In this document: positions 8,477 to 15,762 of the stretch, piece after piece | Numbering within the stretch: the first letter of the stretch is position 1 | Layout of the letters: every line of letters begins with the position of its first letter | Notes under the pieces: model-generated | The model's input: the letters and a program-made list of their open reading frames with translations, nothing else | What the model was told of the DNA's origin: nothing | Databases searched by the model: none | DNA from: CAYYVJ01 sp964475115 | GTDB lineage: Bacteria > Bacillota > Clostridia > Lachnospirales > Lachnospiraceae | NCBI GenBank assembly: GCA_964475115.1 | Contig: CAYYVJ010000014.1 | Location: 1 to 29,036 of the forward strand | Length of the DNA stretch: 29,036 nt | Reading direction: 5' to 3' | Translations under genes and position numbers: made by a program

Positions 8477-8563
8477 AATTTCCCTCCCGTACTTTGGTAT
8501 TCTATACCTTCTAGTTAATATAAGGAATTAAGAAATCAAACTAATTAATCCCCCATTGTCATA

Positions 8564-8592
8564 AATATAAACCCATTTATCAAAAATGTCAA
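8564..8592 (-). promoter_or_regulatory. Sigma-A type promoter of dctPQM
   Basis: On the - strand, a perfect TTGACA -35 box (8592-8587) is followed after 17 bp by a TATATT -10 box (8569-8564). This leaves an 80-base leader before the dctP start. I see no obvious operator dyad in it. Confidence 0.75.
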
Positions 8593-8650
8593 CTATATTT
8601 ATGTTTTAAAGAAACTATTTGTATACTTTTTTGGACTTTTTATAATTTTC

Positions 8651-8679
8651 TTGTCTTTTCTTCATTTCATTGCTATAAT
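8651..8679 (+). promoter_or_regulatory. Extended -10 promoter of the YcxB-like gene
   Basis: TTGTCT (8651-8656), a 17-bp spacer and TGCTATAAT ending at 8679 make a good vegetative promoter with a TGn extension, 39 bp before the ATG of the next gene. Confidence 0.75.
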
Positions 8680-8718
8680 TGTGCTATTATTTTGTAATTA
8701 TTTTAGGAGGAATTTACT

Positions 8719-9249
8719 ATGACAGATAAGCCACTTATTGTGACCACTCGAATGAATCAAACTGTATTTAAAGATTTTGGGAATTTTCACAATTTTTATA
8801 CTTCTAACCGTTGGACAAAGCTATTTCTTATTCCTATCTTTATGATTATACTTGGAATTTTAAATTATCTTAATGGTAGAGCAGGATACTCCATTTTTAT
8901 AATCTTAACAGGCTTTCTATTTCCCCTAATAAGTATAATGCAATTTCATCTTTCTATGAAAAAGCAAATAAACATATTAAAGATAGAAAAAGGGATTGGA
9001 CAACTTGTTTATACCACTACACTAGATAATGAAAGTATTTTAATACATAACAATAAAGAAAAAATTCGCCTAAGATGGGACCAGCTTCAGAAAGCCTATA
9101 TTTTAGACGATTATATTTACTTGTACATCGTCAAAAGCAAGGCATACATTCTGCCTTATGCTGATTTAAAAGAAGGCACAAAAAAAGATTTACAAGAACT
9201 TGTCCGATATAGTATGCCAAAGAAATCTGTTATAGAAAAGGGCAAATAA
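8719..9249 (+). CDS. YcxB-like small membrane protein
   Basis: This 176-residue protein has a short cytoplasmic N-terminus, two membrane segments (about 33-50 and 57-76) and a C-terminal beta-rich domain. The tail pattern, DNESILIHNNKEKIRLRWDQ then LDDYIYLYIVKSKAYILPY, is characteristic of the YcxB-like (bacterial PH-like) family, whose function is unknown. An AGGAGGAA ribosome site lies 7 bases before the ATG and a good promoter lies upstream. It is a single-gene unit ending in a very strong hairpin. Confidence 0.85.
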   Translation: MTDKPLIVTTRMNQTVFKDFGNFHNFYTSNRWTKLFLIPIFMIILGILNYLNGRAGYSIFIILTGFLFPLISIMQFHLSMKKQINILKIEKGIGQLVYTTTLDNESILIHNNKEKIRLRWDQLQKAYILDDYIYLYIVKSKAYILPYADLKEGTKKDLQELVRYSMPKKSVIEKGK

Positions 9250-9293
9250 AACAGTGGGATATGATTCTTTGAATCATATCCCACTGTTTTATT
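9245..9293. terminator. Bidirectional terminator with a 23-bp perfect stem
   Basis: The sequence from 9245 to 9267 is exactly complementary to 9271-9293, with only TTT as loop. It overlaps the stop codon of the YcxB-like gene (9247-9249) and ends 5 bases before the stop of the converging oxidoreductase gene. T-rich sequence follows on the + strand and an A/T-rich flank lies on the other. Confidence 0.85.
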
Positions 9294-9297
9294 CTTT

Positions 9298-10287
9298 TTA
9301 TTGTTCTTGTTTGTATTTGAAATTCCATTGACCTCGTATTTCATCCATCACTTTCATTATAGAAAGTGTATCTGCTAAAGGAACAACCGTACTTTCCTTC
9401 TTTCCTGCACGAAGACAATCTTGTACTTCTCTTATTTCATATTCATAACCATTTGTTTCAAATTCATCCTTATATTCTTCAACTATATTCTCATTATTAT
9501 CGTAAAGAATAGCGTAGTTCGAATTCCAAAAATCCTTCACAAAAATCTTACCTGACTCTCCAATAATAACAGCGTCTTTTCCAACTTCAGCGGAAATTCC
9601 AGAGTTTAAACTTGCAAGAATTCCTTTTTCCTTAAAGTTTAGAATAATAGTATTCTGCTCATCAATATTCGTTTTCCCAAAGTAAGCATAGCTAGAGATT
9701 TCTTCTGGATAGGCCTCAGCCAAATGTATTGCATAAGTAATAGGATATATTCCAATATCCAATAAGGCACCACCGCCTAAGTCAGGGTTAAACAATCTCT
9801 GTTCAGGATTAAACTCTCTTCTAAATCCAGCATTAATCTGCATTCCTCTGAGTTTTCCAATCTTCCCATTAGATATCCAGTCTTTAACCATTTTTGTTGA
9901 AGGATGAAATTTTGTCCACATTGCTTCCATCAAGAAAACATTATGCTCCTTTGCAAGGTCTATTAGGTATTTTGTGTCTTTTTGATTTAGGGTAAATGGT
10001 TTTTCACATAGCACGGCTTTACCTGCTTTTATACATAATTCTGCATTTGCCAAATGTTCCGTGTGTGGTGTACCAATATAAACTACATCAATAGTTTCAT
10101 CTTGAAGCATTTCCTCATAACTTCCATAAGCTTTATGTGCGTAATATTTTTCAGCAAATTGTCTTGCTTTGTCCAGACTTCTAGAAGCTATCGCCATTAA
10201 ATTAGCATCTTCTACTCCGCCTATGGCTGTTGCAAATTTAGAAGAAATATTTCCTGCGCCTATAATTCCCCAATTTATTTTTTTCAT
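9298..10287 (-). CDS. Gfo/Idh/MocA-family NAD(P)-dependent oxidoreductase
   Basis: The 329-residue protein has an N-terminal Rossmann fold with GIIGAGNISS (8-16 region), followed by the family's TPHTEHLANA block and the catalytic-site motif CEKPFTL (Lys96). The C-terminal domain carries DLGGGALLDIGIYPI, where Asp178 and Tyr181 occupy the usual substrate-side positions. Relatives oxidise sugars, inositols or trans-dihydrodiols; the FHPSTKMVKDWISNGKIG block is most like the dihydrodiol/sugar dehydrogenase subgroup. The real substrate cannot be read from sequence. It follows the SEC-C gene after 37 bp, so both are probably on one transcript. Confidence 0.9.
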   Translation of the reverse strand: MKKINWGIIGAGNISSKFATAIGGVEDANLMAIASRSLDKARQFAEKYYAHKAYGSYEEMLQDETIDVVYIGTPHTEHLANAELCIKAGKAVLCEKPFTLNQKDTKYLIDLAKEHNVFLMEAMWTKFHPSTKMVKDWISNGKIGKLRGMQINAGFRREFNPEQRLFNPDLGGGALLDIGIYPITYAIHLAEAYPEEISSYAYFGKTNIDEQNTIILNFKEKGILASLNSGISAEVGKDAVIIGESGKIFVKDFWNSNYAILYDNNENIVEEYKDEFETNGYEYEIREVQDCLRAGKKESTVVPLADTLSIMKVMDEIRGQWNFKYKQEQ

Positions 10288-10324
10288 ATAACCACCCTTC
10301 TCCAGAACGGATCAAACTAATTTT

Positions 10325-10831
10325 TTATGCGTTTTTTCCACAACATTTTTTATACTTTTTACCGCTTCCACATGGACATGGATCATTTGGATAAACTTTT
10401 TCTTCTTTAAAAACAGTAGTAGAAAGTTTTTGTTTTTTATATAACTCTTTTCTTTCCTCTTCTGTTAATAATGTATCCCACATTGGAAGAGTATATAACC
10501 AATCTGCCTTTGCTCCTACCATATTATAATATAACTTTTCTATGTCAAATCCCAAGTTTACTTTTGTATCTTCAGCCATATCTTCAATTGGATTTTCTAC
10601 TTTTAAACTTTCATTTATACCATCTAAAAATCCAACCATAGTCATAAGTTCCACTTCATACTTTTCTGCCAATTCTTTCACTGTGCCTTCTACAAGTGTT
10701 TTAGGGTCGGAAAGAAGCTTTTCATAAATTCCTTTTTCTAAATTAAAATAATTTGCCCAAAAAAGATTGCTATCCTTTTCACTTTGTTCTTGTGAATATG
10801 CTAATTCTCTCCATGTTTCTAATAATGTCAT
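10325..10831 (-). CDS. SEC-C motif protein
   Basis: This 168-residue soluble protein ends in a complete zinc-binding SEC-C motif, YPNDPCPCGSGKKYKKCCG (147-165), with Cys152, Cys154, Cys163 and Cys164, like the C-terminus of SecA. The first 140 residues are helical and acidic, with no recognised domain (starts MTLLETWRELAYSQEQSEKD). Similar stand-alone proteins are common in Clostridia and their role is not established. It is the first gene of a probable pair with the oxidoreductase gene. A weak AAGGATGG ribosome site precedes the ATG. Confidence 0.85.
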   Translation of the reverse strand: MTLLETWRELAYSQEQSEKDSNLFWANYFNLEKGIYEKLLSDPKTLVEGTVKELAEKYEVELMTMVGFLDGINESLKVENPIEDMAEDTKVNLGFDIEKLYYNMVGAKADWLYTLPMWDTLLTEEERKELYKKQKLSTTVFKEEKVYPNDPCPCGSGKKYKKCCGKNA

Positions 10832-10949
10832 CCTGTGTTACCATCCTTACTTATAATTTTTATTTTTTATGAATAATATTCTTTTTATAGTAAATACTAT
10901 AATTAATCTATTGAAAGTATAGAATTCTAGGAATTAGAATTTTAGACTG

Positions 10950-11090
10950 TTATAGATAAATTGCGTATGCTTTCGTGCACCGTCTTTTTGGCCAACTATA
11001 TCTTGGATCCCCCGACCATTCATTAGTAAAGCCCTTATAAATCAGGCGGAAAGCACATACCAAAGAAAAAGAAATACTTATCCTCCCCTT
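10950..11090 (-). other. Unexplained 46-codon open frame or structured RNA element
   Basis: On the - strand a frame is open from 11090 to the TAA at 10952-10950. It reads through an unusually tryptophan- and basic-rich tail, FTNEWSGDPRYSW then PKRRCTKAYAIYL. There is no ATG or GTG start; a GGGGAGG sequence is followed after six bases by ATT, and the first TTG is at 11063. The same DNA could be RNA: GTATGCTTTC (10965-10974) pairs with GAAAGCACATAC (11049-11060) with a two-base bulge. It may be a gene tail, a small peptide or a small RNA; I do not recognise it. Confidence 0.3.
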
Positions 11091-11094
11091 TTAT

Positions 11095-11126
11095 TTAGGC
11101 TCGTTACAGAAATGTAATGAGCCTAA
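11095..11126 (+). other. Hairpin with GAAA tetraloop
   Basis: A 14-bp stem closed by a GAAA loop (11109-11112). Its single irregular pair is a G-U wobble if read on the + strand but an A-C mismatch on the - strand. That favours a + strand RNA, although no + strand promoter or gene is evident. It has no adjoining T-run, so it is not a plain terminator. Confidence 0.4.
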
Positions 11127-11177
11127 TGCATTCTTTGACGCCTTATTATAAAGGGTTTTTACTCTTAATGCAAGTAA

Positions 11178-11831
11178 CTATTTACTATATTCTGCAACAA
11201 TAGCAACCGTAGCACTGGTTCCTAATCTATCTGCACCTGCTTCAATCATCTTATTTGCTGCTTGATAATCTCTAATTCCACCAGATGCTTTTACTTTTGC
11301 TTTTCCAGAAACTGCTTTTTTCATCAAAGCCACATCTTCTACTGTAGCACCAGACTTACTAAAACCTGTAGAAGTCTTTACAAAATCTGCTCCAGCCTCT
11401 ACTGAAAGTTCGCACGCTTTAATCTTCTCTTCCTCTGTTAAAAGGCAAGTTTCAAGAATCACTTTTAAGGTAATTTCTTTTCCACACGCTTCTTTTATCT
11501 TTTTAATATCATTTAAAACCAATACATGATTTTTGTCTTTCATGGCTCCAATATTGATAACCATATCAATTTCTGTTGCACCTTCTGCGATTGCTTCCTT
11601 TGTTTCAAAAACCTTTACTGAAGTACTTGCTGCACCTAAAGGAAAGCCTACTACAGTACAAGTTTTAACATTACTTCCTCTTAATAAATCAGCCACCAAT
11701 TTCGTATGGGTTTGATTTACACATACAGATGCAAAATCATATTCTAATGCTTCTTTACACACTTTTTCTACCATTTCCTCTGTAGCATCCGGACTTAAAA
11801 TGGTATGATCAAAATATTTATTAAAATTCAT
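11178..11831 (-). CDS. deoC: Deoxyribose-phosphate aldolase DeoC
   Basis: DeoC splits 2-deoxyribose 5-phosphate into acetaldehyde and glyceraldehyde 3-phosphate in deoxynucleoside breakdown. The 217-residue length is standard. The Schiff-base lysine is Lys152 in FVKTSTGF. The second catalytic lysine is Lys181 in VKASGGIR, and the catalytic aspartate is Asp89 in EIDMVINIG. The start follows an AGGAGG ribosome site. It is the last gene of a probable purF-membrane protein-deoC operon (18-bp gap upstream), an uncommon pairing of purine synthesis with nucleoside salvage. Confidence 0.97.
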   Translation of the reverse strand: MNFNKYFDHTILSPDATEEMVEKVCKEALEYDFASVCVNQTHTKLVADLLRGSNVKTCTVVGFPLGAASTSVKVFETKEAIAEGATEIDMVINIGAMKDKNHVLVLNDIKKIKEACGKEITLKVILETCLLTEEEKIKACELSVEAGADFVKTSTGFSKSGATVEDVALMKKAVSGKAKVKASGGIRDYQAANKMIEAGADRLGTSATVAIVAEYSK

Positions 11832-11849
11832 AACATATCCTCCTATTTT

Positions 11850-12338
11850 CTACTTATTTATAAGTAAACTATAAATTTCATAAAGCTCTGAATCTTTTTT
11901 TTCTTCTATTTCTTTTGGAGTATCTAAAAACAACTTTCTAGTCTTGCCTTTATTATTCTTCACATACTCTATGATTAAGCGGCAGCCTATATTAGAGACC
12001 GCTTTCTTAGGCACAATTTCTATATAATCTACATCCGTTATATCTATAAGTTGTATCACCTTTTTGGAAAACTGTAATTCAAGCCTAATCTCATCTTCTG
12101 ATATAATTGCCAGACCTTTATGAACAAAAAAATTTTCCACTATTATAAAAGAATAATTTGTAATGACTAAAATTCCCCCAAATAGACCAATTAAATAAAC
12201 AATAGAATAATTAATGGAAAGCAGCTCTAAAAGTTTTTCAATATTTAAATACCAAAGGCTACAAAACAGCAAGATGCACGCTAAAATTATAATGGTACTG
12301 GCTCTGCTATTTTTATAAGTAAATTGAAACTTTTTCAT
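11850..12338 (-). CDS. Small two-TM membrane protein with PH-like tail
   Basis: This 162-residue protein has membrane segments at about 14-31 and 45-67. A soluble tail follows (SEDEIRLELQFSKKVIQLID, DYIEIVPKK), whose strand pattern resembles bacterial PH-like domains of the YcxB or STM3941 kind. The family call is tentative and the function unknown. Its ATG overlaps the purF stop in ATGA, so translation is probably coupled; deoC follows after 18 bp. A role in purine metabolism is suggested only by position. Confidence 0.75.
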   Translation of the reverse strand: MKKFQFTYKNSRASTIIILACILLFCSLWYLNIEKLLELLSINYSIVYLIGLFGGILVITNYSFIIVENFFVHKGLAIISEDEIRLELQFSKKVIQLIDITDVDYIEIVPKKAVSNIGCRLIIEYVKNNKGKTRKLFLDTPKEIEEKKDSELYEIYSLLINK

Positions 12339-13762
12339 AACACATCAGAAATTTCCATTGGGTACTTTCCAGTAAAGCAAGCCTTACATATAGGCAAACC
12401 TTCTGCAACTTCTTCAAGACGCTCTATACCTAAATATCCCAAGGAATCTGCTCCAATTATTTGGCGAATCTCTTCTACATTACGTTTGTATGCAATCAAA
12501 TGATCTCTAGAAGGAATATCTGTTCCAAAATAACAAGGATATAAGAAAGGAGGAGAGCTAATTCGTACATGCACTTCCGTAGCACCTGCGTCTTTTAGCA
12601 TTCCTACTATTCGATCACTCGTAGTTCCACGAACAATAGAATCATCTATCATAACGATTCTTTTTCCTGCCACTGCATCTTTTAATACATTTAGTTTCAC
12701 TTGTACACTAGTCTCACGATTCTTTTGTCCTGGTTTAATAAATGTTCTTCCTACATAAGAATTTTTAACAAAGGCCGTACCATAAGGAATTCCTGATTCT
12801 AATGAAAAACCAAGCGCTGCACCATTTCCAGAATCTGGCACACCTACAACCAAGTCTGCCTCTACTGGATGATCCTTTGCCAACAGTTTTCCTGCTATAA
12901 TTCTTGAATTATAAACACTGACACCATCAAAGATAGTATCTGGTCTAGCAAAATATACATATTCAAATACGCATCGTGCTTCTTTTTCTTTTTCAAAACA
13001 TAGACTCGTATCAGAAATGATTCCATCTTTTGTAATCGTTACGATTTCACCTGGTAAAACATCACGCACAAATTCCGCTCCTACTGTATCTAACGCACAA
13101 GACTCTGAAGCAAGAATATATGCATTCTCTCTTTTCCCTATACAAAGAGGCCTAAATCCAAAAGGATCTCGTACACCAATTAATTTTCTTGGGCTCATAA
13201 TCACTAATGAAAAAGCACCTTTCAACTTCTTTACTGCTTTCACAGTCGCTTCCTCAACAGAACTACATTTAATACGTTCTCTTGCAATATGATATGCAAT
13301 CAACTCTGAATCTATCGAAGTTTGAAAAATTGCACCTGTGTATTCTAGCTCCTCTTTTAATTCTGGAGCATTTACCAAATTTCCATTATGAGCAATGGAC
13401 AAGGCCCCTTTTACATAATTTAATACCAAAGGTTGTGCATTTTCTCTCGTATTATTACTTGCTGCAGAATATCGAACATGTCCTACTCCTATATCTCCCT
13501 TTAAAGTATCTATTACCTCTTTATTGAAATTTTCATTCAGCATTCCCATGCCTTTATGTGAAGTCACTTTTCCTTTCGGTCCTATGGTATCACTTACTGC
13601 GATTCCACAACTCTCCTGCCCTCTGTGCTGCAAAGCAAGCAGTCCATAATAAATAGTTGAGGCTATATCATTTCCATCAAAATCATAGATACCAAATAAA
13701 CCGCACTCTTCGTGAATACCTTCTAACATTTCATCATCTTCATGGCTCTGTCTGTTATTCAT
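12335..13762 (-). CDS. purF: Amidophosphoribosyltransferase PurF
   Basis: PurF makes 5-phosphoribosylamine from PRPP and glutamine, the first committed step of purine synthesis. The 475-residue protein is of the Bacillus type: a propeptide ends before the catalytic Cys20 (HEECGLFGIYD). The Ntn glutaminase domain shows LQHRGQES and HVRYSA, and the PRPP loop is VMIDDSIVRGTT (370-381). Four cysteines matching the Fe-S ligands are present: Cys264, Cys410, and Cys459/Cys462 in CKACFTG. No other pur gene lies beside it. It heads an operon with the overlapping membrane protein and deoC, from a TTGATT/TATAAT promoter. Confidence 0.97.
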   Translation of the reverse strand: MNNRQSHEDDEMLEGIHEECGLFGIYDFDGNDIASTIYYGLLALQHRGQESCGIAVSDTIGPKGKVTSHKGMGMLNENFNKEVIDTLKGDIGVGHVRYSAASNNTRENAQPLVLNYVKGALSIAHNGNLVNAPELKEELEYTGAIFQTSIDSELIAYHIARERIKCSSVEEATVKAVKKLKGAFSLVIMSPRKLIGVRDPFGFRPLCIGKRENAYILASESCALDTVGAEFVRDVLPGEIVTITKDGIISDTSLCFEKEKEARCVFEYVYFARPDTIFDGVSVYNSRIIAGKLLAKDHPVEADLVVGVPDSGNGAALGFSLESGIPYGTAFVKNSYVGRTFIKPGQKNRETSVQVKLNVLKDAVAGKRIVMIDDSIVRGTTSDRIVGMLKDAGATEVHVRISSPPFLYPCYFGTDIPSRDHLIAYKRNVEEIRQIIGADSLGYLGIERLEEVAEGLPICKACFTGKYPMEISDVL

Positions 13763-13781
13763 CTAATTTCCTCTCTCTATT

Positions 13782-13801
13782 CCAATATCACTTAATATTG
13801 G
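13782..13801 (-). other. Leader hairpin before purF
   Basis: CCAATAT and ATATTGG form a perfect 7-bp stem with a 6-base loop in the predicted purF leader, about 20 bases before the ATG and just upstream of the GAGAGGAAA ribosome site. It may stabilise the 5' end of the mRNA or be an operator. No riboswitch core is recognisable. Confidence 0.35.
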
Positions 13802-13834
13802 TTGCTTCGAACAAAGTACATATTACACACTAAA

Positions 13835-13863
13835 ATTATAATACACTGCTCTTTCAAAATCAA
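13835..13863 (-). promoter_or_regulatory. Promoter of the purF operon
   Basis: On the - strand TTGATT (13863-13858), a 17-bp spacer and TATAAT (13840-13835) form a good vegetative promoter, about 72 bp before the purF ATG. The -35 box lies 7 bp beyond the stop of the gatB remnant. Confidence 0.7.
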
Positions 13864-13870
13864 TAAATAA

Positions 13871-14059
13871 TTATATCCCAGATAATACCTCTTCTAAAAT
13901 TTCTACTTTATCGCTGATTGACGTTAAGCCTTTTTCCTGAACATACTCTTCTGGGTCTTTGTTTTTTGAAAATATTTCCTCGAATACAGCCCTTGCTACC
14001 GTTCTATTTATAATCTTCTGATCGATTAAACAAATTAACTTTGCTAAATTCTCTGGGAA
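13871..14059 (-). pseudogene. gatB: gatB 3' remnant (glutamyl-tRNA amidotransferase subunit B)
   Basis: Only the last ~62 codons of gatB remain. The frame reads PENLAKLI, then LIDQKIINRTVARAVFEE, DPEEYVQEKGLTSISD and a TAA at 13873-13871. This is the helical tail domain of GatB, which contacts tRNA. The catalytic amidotransferase cradle, normally about 400 residues, is gone. The 5' end overlaps the gatA remnant in another frame, so a deletion has fused gatA to gatB. There is no start codon or ribosome site, and it cannot make a working subunit. Confidence 0.85.
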
Positions 14060-14556
14060 AAGGTTTCATAGAGCCTCCCTCTGCCCTGTTCAAAAGAATA
14101 AGCCACTTTAATCATCGTACTTTCTTTAAAATGATTTCCTATCAATTGCATACCAATTGGAAGCCCCTTAGAATCCAAACCACAAGGTATATTTAAAGCA
14201 GGAAGTCCCAACAGATTAGCTGGAACGGTAAGTAAATCATCCATATTGGTTTTTCCTATAATTACAGCTCCTGCAGATTCAAGATTTAAGATTACTTGTG
14301 CAGAATAAGTAGGTATAAAATCTCTAAGCATCTTCGAACTACAAGTAGTTCTCATGCCTTTCACACAAATGTTATCCTTTATTCCTACAGGTACGCCAGC
14401 TAAAGGGCCTGTTAGTTTTCCTGCATCAATTTCTTCCTGAACTTTCTTAGCTCTTTGCAATGCCCCTTCTGCTTCTAATACAGTAACCTCTTTTGCCTGT
14501 ATCTTCTCTCCTAATTGGATTGCTGTCAAGTTCATCAGACTCATATCAACCACCAT
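14044..14556 (-). pseudogene. gatA: gatA remnant with two internal deletions
   Basis: The 170-codon frame starts like GatA (MSLMNLTAIQLGEKIQAKEV) and keeps GPLAGVPVGIKDNIC with the catalytic lysine. About 20-25 residues are missing after VTVLEA. At GKTNMDD|LLTVPAN some 300 residues are missing, including the SSGGS region with the nucleophile and bridging serines. The end, PANLLGLPALNIPCG to VAYSFEQ, is normal GatA C-terminus; the following GRGRLYETFSQRI is out-of-frame gatB sequence. Full-length GatA is about 490 residues. Both deletions are in frame, but the product cannot be an active amidase. The original start is probably the ATG at 14544. Confidence 0.88.
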
Positions 14557-14561
14557 TCTCT

Positions 14562-14597
14562 CTAATCAATCGTTTTGGGAACCTTAAAACTTCCATA
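14562..14597 (-). pseudogene. gatC: gatC 3' remnant
   Basis: Eleven codons, YGSFKVPKTID followed by TAG, match the conserved GatC C-terminus (usually G-Y/F-FKVPKTV/I-E/D). They lie immediately before the gatA remnant, exactly where gatC belongs. They are in the same frame as the upstream ytvI gene, directly after its TGA stop, so a deletion has joined the two. The motif is short but its position makes the call convincing. Confidence 0.75.
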
Positions 14598-15737
14598 TCA
14601 TTCTCCATTTTTCCTAAATGCATTAATATCCTTTATAATTTCCTTCACATTATTAATTAAAGATTCAAAGAAACCAAGCTCATATAATTTAATTACAATA
14701 AGACCTACTGGCACTGCAATAATCATACCTGCAAGACCCATCATTTTAAACCCTATATAAATAAGAAACAAGGTTAACAAAGGATTCAATCCCAAACTAT
14801 CTCCAACAATTTTAGGTTGAATCAACTGCCTGATAAGTTGAGAAATTCCATAGATGATAAGCAAGCCAATAGCCATTTGGTAATCACCAGACAAGAATTT
14901 TACAATAGCCCAGGGTATTAGCGCTGTACCAGTTCCAAACAACGGAAGAAAGTCTAGAATGGAAATTAATATAGCCAGCAAAACAGCATATTCCACACGT
15001 AAAATCACAAGACCTACCGTCATAATAATAGTCACTACACCCATTATCTTAAATTGTGCTTTAAAATATCCTCCTGTAGCTTTTATTATCTCTAGAACAA
15101 TTAAATCCCATTTCTTTTGAATCGAAACAGGTGTAATTTCTTTCACTTTCATAATAATCTTGTCTTTATCTGCTATAAAAAAATAGGAGGATAAAACAGT
15201 TACAACGATTTGAACAAAAGCGGAAGGTATATTCCTAGCCACATTACCTGCTGCCTCTATGGTCGGAGTTCCAAAAGATTCAATGGCAGTAGATAAGAGT
15301 CCATTAAGCTCAGTCGTAATATTTTCAAGGGTCTTCTGAATATCTTTTGGAAGTAAAGCTATGAAACCAGATAAATTTTCACCAATATTATAAAATTCCT
15401 TTTCTAAGCTTGTATACAGATTCGGAATATCAGAAGCAAATTTTGCAGTTTCTTCAATTGTTTTTGTAATTAGAAAATAGCCTCCAAAAACAATCAATCC
15501 AATTACTAAAATAACAATAATTGCAGAACCATGTTTTCTTACTATTTTCAGCCTCTTTTCAAGGAACCTTACAACAGGATTTGCAATTAACGCAATGATC
15601 CAACCAATTACAAAAGGCATGAAAAACCCTAGTAATTTAGGACCTAACCAAACTACTAGTAGGATGGTAAGAATAGAAATACTCATATTAATACACATCT
15701 TTAGATATTTCATTATATACTTGTTCTTCTCCTTCAT
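14598..15737 (-). CDS. ytvI: YtvI-like AI-2E family membrane permease
   Basis: This 379-residue protein belongs to the AI-2E/PerM transporter superfamily, with about eight membrane segments. An extracytoplasmic stretch (about 90-160) follows the third segment. The conserved C-terminal block reads QPKIVGDSLGLNPLLTLF then GLAGMIIAVPVG. Layout and sequence fit the sporulation membrane protein YtvI of spore-forming Firmicutes, whose molecular role is not settled. A GAGGGAAG ribosome site precedes the ATG, 25 bp after the hisC-like gene. The C-terminus (FRKNGE) abuts the gatC remnant, so its last residues may have been altered by that deletion. Confidence 0.85.
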   Translation of the reverse strand: MKEKNKYIMKYLKMCINMSISILTILLVVWLGPKLLGFFMPFVIGWIIALIANPVVRFLEKRLKIVRKHGSAIIVILVIGLIVFGGYFLITKTIEETAKFASDIPNLYTSLEKEFYNIGENLSGFIALLPKDIQKTLENITTELNGLLSTAIESFGTPTIEAAGNVARNIPSAFVQIVVTVLSSYFFIADKDKIIMKVKEITPVSIQKKWDLIVLEIIKATGGYFKAQFKIMGVVTIIMTVGLVILRVEYAVLLAILISILDFLPLFGTGTALIPWAIVKFLSGDYQMAIGLLIIYGISQLIRQLIQPKIVGDSLGLNPLLTLFLIYIGFKMMGLAGMIIAVPVGLIVIKLYELGFFESLINNVKEIIKDINAFRKNGE

Positions 15738-15762
15738 GGTCTTCCCTCTTTTTATGCTGCCT

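Larger units (their letters stand above)
10832..11177. other. 346-bp region without a clear gene
   Basis: Between the SEC-C gene and deoC no standard gene is visible. The part next to the SEC-C start (10832-10950) is very AT-rich and holds short palindromes, such as TATAGT/ACTATA around 10887-10902. The part 10950-11126 is less AT-rich and holds the open frame and stems listed separately. I see no convincing deoC terminator with a U-run. Confidence 0.6.

Noticed and set aside
10950..11060. 6S RNA or SRP RNA at the paired stems
   Set aside because: The size between the paired ends (about 96 nt) is too short for 6S RNA and the conserved SRP RNA apical loop sequence is absent, so no known RNA class could be named.
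13017..13527. Open frames on the + strand across purF (13017-13292, 13282-13527)
   Set aside because: They are antisense to conserved PurF domains, have no family features and no ribosome sites.
13805..13815. PurBox-like CGAAC sequence in the purF leader
   Set aside because: Only one CGAAC core is present, with poor flanks; PurR control normally uses a pair of boxes in inverted orientation.
14044..14556. Functional small amidase
   Set aside because: It lacks the SSGGS region carrying the nucleophile and bridging serines, and its last 13 codons are gatB sequence read out of frame.
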